Made by a program: the position numbers and the translations under genes. A model generated the notes under the pieces. It was given only the letters and a program-made list of their open reading frames with translations. It made no database searches and had not been told where the DNA came from. From assembly GCA_039029935.1 (NCBI GenBank), contig JBCCFC010000695.1, positions 1-7,310 of the forward strand: a DNA stretch of 7,310 nucleotides, read 5' to 3'. Origin of the DNA: G039029935 sp039029935 (lineage in GTDB: Bacteria; Chloroflexota; Anaerolineae; Caldilineales; Caldilineaceae). This document shows, piece after piece, positions 1 to 6,064 of this stretch (position 1 is the first letter of the stretch; the number at the start of each line of letters is the position of its first letter).

Positions 1-85
1 ACAGAATCCCGGTCAGTGCCTCCTGTCGAGCCATCCGCCCCGTAGGCCACCCGAGTCGATTGATACCAGTCGCAGTCGCTTGCAT
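1..85 (-). CDS. ABC transporter permease, N-terminal fragment (runs off left edge)
   Basis: Only the first 28 codons are inside the window. The peptide begins MQATATGINRLG and ends RMARQEALTGIL. The basic stretch followed by 'R-EALTGIL' is the usual entry into the first membrane helix of MalF/UgpA-type sugar permeases (typical form 'R-REALAGYLF'). It lies 100 bases downstream of a sugar-binding protein gene on the same strand, which is the normal binding protein-permease order. I chose the ATG at 85 because a G5 run at 98-94 sits 8 bases upstream. An in-frame ATG at 91 would be only 2 bases from that run. The expected role is the membrane channel subunit that receives sugar from the binding protein. 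The family call rests on a short peptide plus gene context, so it is probable rather than certain. Confidence 0.6.
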   Translation of the reverse strand, partial: MQATATGINRLGWPTGRMARQEALTGIL

Positions 86-93
86 CGCCATAA

Positions 94-98
94 CCCCC
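94..98 (-). promoter_or_regulatory. Ribosome binding site of the permease fragment
   Basis: On the minus strand a GGGGG run lies 8 bases before the ATG at 85 and 2 bases before the ATG at 91. The spacing favours the inner ATG. The match to the Shine-Dalgarno consensus is only partial. Confidence 0.35.
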
Positions 99-103
99 GT
101 ATC

Positions 104-181
104 AGTTAATAGTTAATAGTGAACAGTTAATAGTGAAGACTGAGCTACCAACTATTAACTATTAACTATTAACTATTAACT
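104..181 (-). repeat. Large AT-rich inverted repeat made of 7-base units (intercistronic hairpin)
   Basis: The right arm (151-181) is four perfect tandem copies of ACTATTA plus ACT. The left arm (104-134) is its reverse complement at 29 of 31 positions, with the two differences inside the third heptamer. The loop is 16 bases (135-150). The right arm ends four bases from the stop codon of the binding protein gene, and the structure fills most of the gap before the permease. As RNA it would form a stem of about 31 base pairs, almost all A-U. It has no GC-rich stem and no clean U tail, so it is not a standard intrinsic terminator. Its place between binding protein and permease suggests mRNA 3'-end protection or partial attenuation, which would keep the binding protein in excess. 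That role is inferred. Confidence 0.85.
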
Positions 182-185
182 AAAA

Positions 186-1538
186 TTAAATGTCTTTCAA
201 CATCTCCTGCCCTTGGTCGATAAAGCCTTGAGCTTCTTCGGCAATGGCGGTCAGTGCGGCTTCCGCTGTCTGCTCGCCTGTCCACACAGGATCGAGCGCG
301 CTCTGGATGAGACGGTTCCATTCGCTGAATGTGGGCAGCATTGGTGGTTGCACACCGTAGTCGAATACATCCAACGTGACTTGGAGATTATCTGGTGGCG
401 TGTTCTCCAAGAATGTGGGTGACTCGGCTACGGCTTTGACGGACGGCACACCGGCCAGATTTTCAGCCACAACCGTCGAGCCTTCTGGACCGGATGCGTA
501 GATCGCATATTGAACGGCCTCATCGGTAAAGTCGGTCTGTGAACTAACCGTGTAACAGGCACCGCCAACCCATGTGGCCTGTTGCGCACCCTGTGCTGGT
601 GCAGCAATGTCCCATTCAAAGTCCTCGATCTGCTGGAATTGCAAGTTGGACCAGAACTCACCATACCGCATGGCAATCTTGCCGCTCACAAAGAGATCGT
701 TGACAGAACCCAAGTCATTACGCTCGCGTGGTGATGGCATGATGCCATACTCATTGGCGAGGTCGGCCATAAACTGAACGCCAGCAACCGCTTCTGGTTC
801 GGCCATCATGAACTTAGTCGGATCATCCTCATTGTCTACCAAACGACCGCCTGCCTGATAGACAAAGCCATCAAATGCCTTGGCACCACCCAAGTGGGCA
901 AACCCATAGCCAAACTGCGTGGCACGCCCCTCGTCATCGCGTTTGGTGAGCGCTTGTGCATTGGTGGTCAGATCATCCCAAGTCCAATCGCCACTTGGAT
1001 AAGGCACACCCGCCTCGTCAAAGAGGTTCTTGTTATAGAAAATCACCCACTCATCAATTTCACGTGGCAAGCCATACAGATTCTCGCGGAAGGTATACGG
1101 TCGCAACCCAACTTCATAATATTGATCTGGGTCGAAGTCTGTGGCATCCAGATATGGTTGTAGATTGATGACAACACCCTTGGCAACAAAATTGAAGTAG
1201 GTAAAGCGCAAGGTCATCTGTACATCTGGTGGTGTGCCACCTGCAATCATGGTCAGCAACTTCTCATCATAGTTGGCCGGGAACTGGACCACATCCATCG
1301 AAATCGATGGGTTGGCCTCCATAAAATTGTCGGCCAGCGACTGCATATACGTGGCTTCACTTTCGCCACCCCAGTGGGTCAACGTCAGCGTAACTTGTGA
1401 CTCCGAAGCGGCGCCATCATCCCCTGAGGATGTGCTAGGCTCCGCAACGGGGGCACAGGCAACCAAATAGGCTGAGGCCGCTACCATCCCCGCCGATTTG
1501 AGAAATGTACGTCTTGAAACTTTTTTTGGACTACCCAT
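186..1538 (-). CDS. Sugar ABC transporter substrate-binding lipoprotein (family 1 extracellular solute-binding protein)
   Basis: This 450-residue protein is the extracellular receptor of a carbohydrate ABC importer. A twin-arginine signal lies at residues 8-14 (SRRTFLK), followed by a hydrophobic stretch and a lipobox LVAC at 25-28. It should therefore be exported folded by Tat and anchored through Cys28. A Ser/Gly/Asp-rich linker (35-46) precedes the mature domain, which starts at VTLTLTHWGG. Family features are 'MIAGGTPPDVQM' (98-108), 'LYGLPREIDEWVIFYNKNLFDEAGVP' in two parts (154-179) and 'WTWDDL' (185-190), all typical of maltose/glycerol-3-phosphate-type binding proteins. Length is normal. 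The frame stays open to a TTG at 1616, but the ATG at 1538 has a strong AAAGGAGAG site and puts the signal peptide at the N-terminus. The permease follows downstream. The substrate cannot be deduced; a sugar or polyol is likely. Confidence 0.93.
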   Translation of the reverse strand: MGSPKKVSRRTFLKSAGMVAASAYLVACAPVAEPSTSSGDDGAASESQVTLTLTHWGGESEATYMQSLADNFMEANPSISMDVVQFPANYDEKLLTMIAGGTPPDVQMTLRFTYFNFVAKGVVINLQPYLDATDFDPDQYYEVGLRPYTFRENLYGLPREIDEWVIFYNKNLFDEAGVPYPSGDWTWDDLTTNAQALTKRDDEGRATQFGYGFAHLGGAKAFDGFVYQAGGRLVDNEDDPTKFMMAEPEAVAGVQFMADLANEYGIMPSPRERNDLGSVNDLFVSGKIAMRYGEFWSNLQFQQIEDFEWDIAAPAQGAQQATWVGGACYTVSSQTDFTDEAVQYAIYASGPEGSTVVAENLAGVPSVKAVAESPTFLENTPPDNLQVTLDVFDYGVQPPMLPTFSEWNRLIQSALDPVWTGEQTAEAALTAIAEEAQGFIDQGQEMLKDI

Positions 1539-1543
1539 CGTGA

Positions 1544-1552
1544 CTCTCCTTT
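1544..1552 (-). promoter_or_regulatory. Strong ribosome binding site that fixes the binding protein start
   Basis: The minus strand reads AAAGGAGAG, with AAGGAG ending seven bases before the ATG at 1538. It decides between this start and the upstream in-frame alternatives up to 1616. Confidence 0.8.
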
Positions 1553-1584
1553 GTAAAAACTCACCTAAGCCGAGACCATCATTC

Positions 1585-1616
1585 ATCATAGCATTCTCAG
1601 TCTTACTTATTGACAA
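1585..1616 (-). promoter_or_regulatory. Possible promoter of the binding protein gene
   Basis: On the minus strand TGCTATGAT (1593-1585) resembles an extended -10 element, and TTGTCA (1616-1611) resembles a -35 box. The spacer is 20 bases, longer than ideal, so the extended -10 would have to do most of the work. It lies about 50 bases before the start codon, inside the 177-base gap (1539-1715) that separates this gene from the TIM-barrel gene. I see no GC-rich terminator hairpin in that gap, so read-through from upstream genes is also possible. Confidence 0.3.
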
Positions 1617-1715
1617 GATGATACGATAAATCTTACATAATTCTCGTGTGAAATTGTAACATAGTGAGGGGCGATAGCCTAAGTGTTAAATTTTATTCAA
1701 ATAGATACTTGTAAT

Positions 1716-2549
1716 CTAGTTACTGCTGATGTTAAAAAAGGCTTGCGTCTCTTCCTTCAACCGCAACACCTTGCCCCATTCATCATCATAGCGATCATAA
1801 ATCAGCGAGATATGCCCATCAAAGTCAGCCTCTTGGACAATGCTCAGGCAGTGATGAAACTCCGCCACATCCAGTTCGCCATCAGGGAACAAGCCTTTGC
1901 AGTGCAACGATGTCCCCTTTGGCATCAACTTTTTGAGCGTTCCATATTTATCTCCTGTCTTGGTGGCATTGCCAAAGTCAACCACCAATTTGAGCGGCTG
2001 GTCTACCTGCTCCATAATATCGAGCAAGTCATTGGGATAGAGACTGGTCGTGCGCCAATTCTCTGTCGCCGTTGTCAATCCCAATCTCGTACCGTATTCA
2101 GCCAACTCTTGTAATGCAGTACTACTCCGTGCGCGTGTTTCCGGTGTGGCCGGATCAACACCACAATCCAGCCGCGTCCCCTTTGCGCCTAACTTAGCTG
2201 CAATCTCCTGCCACCGTTTGTTATGCTCGATATCAGCCTGCCATGTTTCCTCATCGAGACCAGAGAGGTTGCCAACACCAATCAGTAGATTCTCAAACGT
2301 GACATCGGCATCGGTCAGTGCTGACTTGAACTCATTAATGTATACGTCATCCGTGTGTGGAAAATGGTATTCGGTGATTTCCAAAACCTTGATGCCATCT
2401 TTGGCGACAAATGCTGGCAAATCCATCAACGCCAATGCGCCGCTGGCGGGTTCATGGGTGCAGACTGTGCCCCCTTGTTCATCCAACGCATGGCGCGCCT
2501 GCCCCAGCGTATTGTGTAGTGTCCACGATGATGTGGCTATTCGTATCAT
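1716..2549 (-). CDS. Sugar phosphate isomerase/epimerase family protein (xylose isomerase-like TIM barrel)
   Basis: This 277-residue protein has the pattern of the AP-endonuclease-2/xylose isomerase-like TIM-barrel family, whose members isomerize or epimerize sugars and inositol derivatives in the cytoplasm using a divalent metal. The N-terminus MIRIATSSWTL is a first barrel strand. 'KVLEITEYHF' (54-63), 'TATENW' (160-165), 'KLVVDFGN' (187-194) and 'SLHCKG' (214-219) follow in the usual order, giving probable metal ligands Glu163, Asp191 and His216. The usual fourth ligand, a Glu in a strand of type 'G-ISLEY', appears as Ile250 in 'GHISLIYDRY', which may alter or abolish metal binding. The ATG at 2549 is preceded by AAAGGGA at a 9-base spacing and is preferred over a TTG at 2576. 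It sits 40 bases after the unknown gene and upstream of the sugar transporter genes, which fits sugar catabolism. The substrate is unknown. Confidence 0.82.
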   Translation of the reverse strand: MIRIATSSWTLHNTLGQARHALDEQGGTVCTHEPASGALALMDLPAFVAKDGIKVLEITEYHFPHTDDVYINEFKSALTDADVTFENLLIGVGNLSGLDEETWQADIEHNKRWQEIAAKLGAKGTRLDCGVDPATPETRARSSTALQELAEYGTRLGLTTATENWRTTSLYPNDLLDIMEQVDQPLKLVVDFGNATKTGDKYGTLKKLMPKGTSLHCKGLFPDGELDVAEFHHCLSIVQEADFDGHISLIYDRYDDEWGKVLRLKEETQAFFNISSN

Positions 2550-2558
2550 AATATGTTT

Positions 2559-2565
2559 TCCCTTT
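2559..2565 (-). promoter_or_regulatory. Ribosome binding site that decides the TIM-barrel gene start
   Basis: The minus strand reads AAAGGGA nine bases before the ATG at 2549. It lies inside the extension that a TTG start at 2576 would translate, so the shorter 277-residue product is preferred. Confidence 0.55.
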
Positions 2566-2589
2566 ATTGTGTTCAATCGTAACCGTTAT

Positions 2590-3246
2590 CTACTTTTTGT
2601 TTTTTGCTAACTCATCCACATAGTCTTTTGAGACTCGAAGTCCTGCACCAGTCAGTTTGGCGACGCGTTTCATCGCCTGTGGTTTCTGTCCCTTATTAAG
2701 GAGCCTACGTAACTCCCTGACAATTTTCTTTGGCAATCGAATCGTATTCGTCGTTTTGTCATAAGGATAAGGCGGTGGTGTTGACGTATCACGTCCTTGT
2801 TCAAAGAGATCGTCAATTGTCTTTAAGAATTGTTCTTTGGACTGTCCCTTGCCACTCTCCATCAGTTGTTCAAATCGCTGTGGCAATGGAAGATCGGTCT
2901 GATGGTTAGGTGCAATTGGATTTGACTGTGAGGGCAATGACGCTAGCAACTCATCTCTCTTGTGGAGTTGTTCGGTAACATAGGCCGCTCTTGCTGCTCC
3001 ATCCAGAGGACGATTGTTCTTTTCACACCACAATTCAATATAAGCAAGACTGACAGGCGTTTTTGTCGCGTGAAGTCCTTGCATCTTAAATTGTTTAATG
3101 GCACTTTCAACATTTGCTACCCAGTCTTCGTAGGTATCATCTAACTCATCCGCATCGACCGCAATCTGTTTCAAACGATGCCAATCTTCCTCCGAATACC
3201 AAGCAATTCCTGGACCTATTTTGTTGTCGTGTACTAATTTTTTCAT
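2590..3246 (-). CDS. Two-part protein of unknown function: GPGIAWY-type N-domain plus L7/L12-like C-terminal motif
   Basis: This 218-residue soluble protein has no signal peptide or membrane segment. Residues 11-100 (GPGIAWYSEEDWHRL, 'DTYEDWV', 'LDGAARAAYV') resemble a small conserved hypothetical protein type that I recall from Chloroflexota and Cyanobacteria, usually about 100-150 residues. Its function is unknown to me. Residues 101-165 form a low-complexity, proline- and glutamine-rich linker with a short helical patch. Residues 174-214 (KIVRELRRLLNKGQKPQAMK, then 'LTGAGLRVSKDYVDEL') match the helical pattern of the ribosomal protein L7/L12 C-terminal domain, which also occurs in many non-ribosomal proteins. 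An ATG at 3246 with AAGGTGA four bases upstream supports the start. It lies 35 bases after the NHL gene and 40 bases before the TIM-barrel gene, probably in one transcript. The role is unassigned; protein-protein contact through the tail is a guess. Confidence 0.75.
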   Translation of the reverse strand: MKKLVHDNKIGPGIAWYSEEDWHRLKQIAVDADELDDTYEDWVANVESAIKQFKMQGLHATKTPVSLAYIELWCEKNNRPLDGAARAAYVTEQLHKRDELLASLPSQSNPIAPNHQTDLPLPQRFEQLMESGKGQSKEQFLKTIDDLFEQGRDTSTPPPYPYDKTTNTIRLPKKIVRELRRLLNKGQKPQAMKRVAKLTGAGLRVSKDYVDELAKNKK

Positions 3247-3281
3247 TCTATCACCTTACAAAAAACACTGAATGATTGTTG

Positions 3282-4298
3282 TTAGCGCAATTGCCGTATC
3301 CGATGCGCCTCACTATCACCAACATACAGCGTCCCCGCCTCATCCACAAACGCCCCATGCGGTCGCACCATCCGACATTGAAGTGGGTCAGGTTCAGGAC
3401 CATCACCGGGTTCGCCTGTCCCCAACACGGTCGTAATGATATTCGTGTCGAGGTCAATAGCACGAATCACATGATTTTCCGTATCAACGACGTAGAGTGT
3501 CCCGTCGTTGCCATAGGCCAACCCTTTTGGTCCCGCCAGTCGTGCCAATTTCGCCGGACCACCATCGCCGCTATAGCCTTTTTCACCTGTACCCGCTAAA
3601 TGATGAATGGTCGCATGATCCACATCAATCCGATAAATGGCGTTCCCTTCACGCAGAGCAAGATAAATACTACCGTTGAAATCAAACACCATTGTGCGTG
3701 GGCCATTTAAGGGTACGCCTTCCAACAGTACGCCATCCGGTGTCGACTCTTGCGCCCCCGTTCCAGCAAAGGTGCCAATCACGCCGCTGTAAGGGTCTAC
3801 ATACCGGATGCGATGATTGCCAATATCACAGATGAGCATATAGTCATCGATGTCAAAGATAATGCTGTGGGGTTGGCATAGCTGTGCCGATGTCGCTTGA
3901 CGACCATCACCAGAAAAGCCTGGCTCCCCTGTTCCGGCATATGTATAGATGATGCCTGTTCCCTCCCAGACTTGGCGCACAACATGGTTATCGCGCTCAA
4001 CAATATAGAGATGCCCCTGTGAGTCAAATTGAATTTCGTGAGGCATGTTCAATGACGCTTCAGTTGCGGGACCGCCATCGCCACTATAACCACGTTGCCC
4101 GTTGCCTGCAACCGTTGTCATTTTGCCTGTCTCGAAGTCAAAACGGCGAACTCGCTGGTTATCCAAGTCGCAGAAATATAGGGCACCGTCTGGGCCAATG
4201 ATGACCCCATAGGGATTGTTGATTTGTTGGTCTGAGTAACCGGGAATGCCGTTACCGACGAGTGTAGAAACGGATAGTCTATCCGATGGTTTTGTCAT
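3282..4298 (-). CDS. NHL-repeat six-bladed beta-propeller protein
   Basis: This 338-residue protein consists almost entirely of six NHL repeats. Each begins with a G-T/N-G turn (residues 14, 64, 121, 178, 235 and 292) and continues as 'GYSGDGGPA', 'P-GI-FD--G-LYV-D--NH-IR-'. After a first unit of 50 residues the spacing is exactly 57 residues, five times over. Blades 2, 3 and 5 carry the full GxSGDG motif, while blades 1, 4 and 6 are degenerate. No signal peptide or membrane anchor is visible, so it is predicted to be cytoplasmic, whereas many NHL proteins of this type are exported. The start has a near-perfect site, AGGAGGTGAG, six bases away. NHL propellers bind proteins, RNA or small molecules and some have lyase or lactonase-like activity, but nothing here identifies a catalytic role. 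It is the first gene of the minus-strand cluster and faces the PhyH gene across the divergent region. Confidence 0.92.
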   Translation of the reverse strand: MTKPSDRLSVSTLVGNGIPGYSDQQINNPYGVIIGPDGALYFCDLDNQRVRRFDFETGKMTTVAGNGQRGYSGDGGPATEASLNMPHEIQFDSQGHLYIVERDNHVVRQVWEGTGIIYTYAGTGEPGFSGDGRQATSAQLCQPHSIIFDIDDYMLICDIGNHRIRYVDPYSGVIGTFAGTGAQESTPDGVLLEGVPLNGPRTMVFDFNGSIYLALREGNAIYRIDVDHATIHHLAGTGEKGYSGDGGPAKLARLAGPKGLAYGNDGTLYVVDTENHVIRAIDLDTNIITTVLGTGEPGDGPEPDPLQCRMVRPHGAFVDEAGTLYVGDSEAHRIRQLR

Positions 4299-4300
4299 GA

Positions 4301-4310
4301 CTCACCTCCT
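4301..4310 (-). promoter_or_regulatory. Near-consensus ribosome binding site of the NHL gene
   Basis: The minus strand reads AGGAGGTGAG with six bases between AGGAGG and the ATG at 4298. This is the strongest translation signal in the window and suggests efficient translation of the first gene in the cluster. Confidence 0.85.
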
Positions 4311-4318
4311 CGTTACGA

Positions 4319-4347
4319 ATTCTATCTGATGATATGGATCAGGCTAA
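4319..4347 (-). promoter_or_regulatory. Possible promoter of the NHL gene cluster
   Basis: On the minus strand TAGAAT (4324-4319, five of six matches to the -10 consensus) lies 17 bases from TTAGCC (4347-4342, three of six to the -35). Transcription would start about 14 bases before the start codon, giving a very short leader that contains the ribosome binding site. This was found by eye only. Confidence 0.35.
4326..4342. promoter_or_regulatory. Candidate operator: short inverted repeat in the promoter spacer
   Basis: CTGAT and ATCAG are arranged as an inverted repeat around seven bases. It occupies the spacer of the putative NHL promoter almost exactly, the position expected for a repressor or MerR-type regulator site. 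Five-base arms are short enough to arise by chance. Confidence 0.2.
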
Positions 4348-4405
4348 TGCCTCATACAGCTTACAGTAGCTCCGCAAAAAATGCAATGCGTGTAAAAATT
4401 TGTGT

Positions 4406-4434
4406 TTGCGCGTCCAAAATGGCTATGGTATTCT
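4406..4434 (+). promoter_or_regulatory. Possible promoter of the PhyH-DJ-1 gene pair
   Basis: TGGTATTCT (4426-4434) reads as an extended -10, and TTGCGC (4406-4411) lies 17 bases upstream of the hexamer as a weak -35. TTGTGT (4400-4405) with TATGGT (4424-4429) is an overlapping alternative. The predicted leader is about 80 bases long. This was found by eye only. Confidence 0.33.
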
Positions 4435-4522
4435 GTGCAAATGATGACCAGTAGTCAATCGTTAGATACGTTGAATCGGGATGTTAAACCTGATAGAGCA
4501 ATAATGGAGTGAGGTACAAACA

Positions 4523-5323
4523 ATGAGTGATGCAGTAAAACTTGTGGCCTACGACACGGTAGAGGCACAACTCGAAGCAATGGAGCGGGATGGCTTTGTC
4601 TACTTCCCCAATTTCCTGAATGCCGATGAGGTCGCCGAACTGCGTACTGCTGCACAGGATTTGCCCCCTATTGCAGAGAATTTTGACATTAGTCTGTCTG
4701 TGGAGCGTGACGGCCATATGCAGAAATGCATCAACGCCGCGTTTAATCGTGACCCGCTCTTTCTCAAATACCTTGATAAGCCGGGCATGATTGAACTGGT
4801 CGAGGCGATTCACGGTCGTGATTGTCATATCGTCAGTATGCACACGTGGCAGGTTGGCCCGGGGCGACCAGACCAAGGGCTTCACACCGACTGGCTCCCC
4901 ATCACCATGCCCGAAGATGTCCTTGCAGACCCGCGTGTACGCTTGCCTATCTTCATTACCACTGCTCATGTCTACCTCGATGACATGACCGAAGAATTGG
5001 GACCGACCAAACTTATCCCGGGCAGTCATCGTTCGGGGTGTAAACCCGCTGGCGATCAAAATGTGTGGAATGGCATCAAAGAGCAAAGTTTCCTTGGCAA
5101 AGCAGGTGACTGCATTTTCTTCCGCAGCGAAATCTGGCATCGTGGGGCAGCCAACCGCAGCAACCGGATTCGCCATACTTTCATGATTCACTACGCCCAT
5201 CGGATGATTACACAGAAATTCCCACCCTATCTAAATTTCCAGTACAATCCAGCGGTTATTGAACAGGCTACCCCTCGTCAACGGCGTCTTTTGGGAGACC
5301 ATGCACAAAGTAACTACGATTGA
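4523..5323 (+). CDS. Phytanoyl-CoA dioxygenase (PhyH) family Fe(II)/2-oxoglutarate-dependent oxygenase
   Basis: This 266-residue cytoplasmic enzyme belongs to the family that couples 2-oxoglutarate decarboxylation to hydroxylation of a substrate C-H bond. The N-terminal 'MERDGFVYFPNFLNADEV' (20-37) is the family opening. The iron ligands are seen as His121-x-Asp123 in 'GLHTDW' and distal His206 in 'IWHRGAANRS'. Arg217, eleven residues after the distal His, is the expected 2-oxoglutarate carboxylate anchor. 'GPTKLIPGSHRSG' (160-172) is the usual strand-turn of the double-stranded beta-helix core. All key residues are present, so it should be active. The start has GAGG eight bases upstream. A DJ-1 family gene follows after 27 bases, suggesting cotranscription. 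Bacterial PhyH proteins act on diverse substrates, so phytanoyl-CoA itself is not implied. The setting beside sugar uptake and isomerase genes suggests a sugar-like or secondary metabolite substrate, by inference. Confidence 0.9.
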   Translation: MSDAVKLVAYDTVEAQLEAMERDGFVYFPNFLNADEVAELRTAAQDLPPIAENFDISLSVERDGHMQKCINAAFNRDPLFLKYLDKPGMIELVEAIHGRDCHIVSMHTWQVGPGRPDQGLHTDWLPITMPEDVLADPRVRLPIFITTAHVYLDDMTEELGPTKLIPGSHRSGCKPAGDQNVWNGIKEQSFLGKAGDCIFFRSEIWHRGAANRSNRIRHTFMIHYAHRMITQKFPPYLNFQYNPAVIEQATPRQRRLLGDHAQSNYD

Positions 5324-5350
5324 TGAACACCAAAGGAAAACACAAGCATT

Positions 5351-5965
5351 ATGAATAAACAACTCACAGGCAAACGAGTTGCTATACTCACCGCACACGA
5401 ATTTGAAGACATCGAGGTCATGTACACCGTACTCCAGTTGAGCCAAGCGGGTGCGAAACTCGTTGTAGGGACGCTACCCCAAGAAGCACCCGGACATTTT
5501 CACGGTCGCCCAGCGTGGCCCGGCAAACCCATCACGGGTCGTTTTGGACACACCATTCCCTTTGATGTGTTGGAAGAGGGCAACCGATATACCGTCCAGA
5601 GCATCTGGGAGATGAACCCCGATGAGTACGACGCCGTTGTCTTTCCGGGTGGATTGGCTCCCGACTTTCTACGTGTGGATGACAAGACACTCACCTTCAC
5701 CGCCGCCATCCACAACGCGGGCAAGGTTGTTGCCGCCATCTGTCATGGACCACAGGTGTTGATCTCGCTGGACCGTCAGAAGGGTACAGATACGGTGCGT
5801 GGACGCAATGTCACCGCCTACTGTGCTGTCACTGATGATTTGATGAACGCGGGGGCCACCTATCATGATGTGCCAGCAATCACGGATGGCAACGTCGTGA
5901 CAGGGCGGATTCCCGATGATCTGCCTGAATTTTGTGATGCGATTGTTGAAGCACTCGTGGCTTAG
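5351..5965 (+). CDS. DJ-1/PfpI family protein
   Basis: This 204-residue protein has the class I glutamine amidotransferase-like fold of the DJ-1/PfpI superfamily. 'RVAILTAHEFEDIEV' (9-23) supplies the conserved acidic residue (Glu19), 'AVVFPGG' (95-101) is the oxyanion loop, and 'AAICHGP' (128-134) is the nucleophile elbow with Cys131-His132. 'GNVVTGRIPDDLPEF' (180-194) is the usual C-terminal signature. Between the second strand and the oxyanion loop there is an extended segment (about 44-85, with 'PGKPITGRFGHTIPFD') that makes it longer than minimal PfpI (about 166-170 residues). Family members are reported as proteases, chaperones, deglycases or glyoxalases, and the sequence does not decide between these. 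AAAGGA lies 13 bases before the ATG, a long spacing. It follows the PhyH gene by 27 bases, so coexpression is likely. A detoxifying role for a reactive carbonyl product is possible but unproven. Confidence 0.88.
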   Translation: MNKQLTGKRVAILTAHEFEDIEVMYTVLQLSQAGAKLVVGTLPQEAPGHFHGRPAWPGKPITGRFGHTIPFDVLEEGNRYTVQSIWEMNPDEYDAVVFPGGLAPDFLRVDDKTLTFTAAIHNAGKVVAAICHGPQVLISLDRQKGTDTVRGRNVTAYCAVTDDLMNAGATYHDVPAITDGNVVTGRIPDDLPEFCDAIVEALVA

Positions 5966-6050
5966 TGGTCGGTATTCAGTTTGTCTTTGCCTTTCTGCCT
6001 TATATTTGACACAATCGGACACGAACGCCTGTTTTGTGATCGTGCCAATG

Positions 6051-6055
6051 AGGAG
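6051..6055 (+). promoter_or_regulatory. Ribosome binding site of the Rpn-like gene
   Basis: AGGAG lies nine bases before the ATG at 6065 and fixes the start of the broken nuclease-like gene. The 99-base gap 5966-6064 otherwise holds no clear terminator; TATATT at 6001-6006 is a weak -10 candidate without a well-placed -35. Confidence 0.6.
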
Positions 6056-6064
6056 CAGATAGAC

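Noticed and set aside
104..181. CRISPR array or insertion-sequence terminal repeats
   Set aside because: The 7-base units have no spacers, and no transposase or target-site duplication flanks the inverted repeat.
1539..1616. A longer N-terminus for the binding protein starting at TTG 1616
   Set aside because: It would place 26 residues before the Tat signal, while the ATG at 1538 has a near-ideal ribosome binding site.
1683..2610. Open frames on the plus strand (143 and 186 codons) opposite the TIM-barrel gene
   Set aside because: They are antisense to a gene with clear family motifs and a ribosome binding site, and their translations look like no known protein.
4484..5200. A 238-codon minus-strand open frame opposite the PhyH gene
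   Set aside because: The plus strand carries the complete His-x-Asp...His...Arg dioxygenase signature. The antisense product has no recognisable motif and is a codon-bias shadow.
5966..6064. Terminator after the DJ-1 gene
   Set aside because: Only a 5-base CACAA/TTGTG pairing with a large loop and no T tract was found, which is too weak to call.
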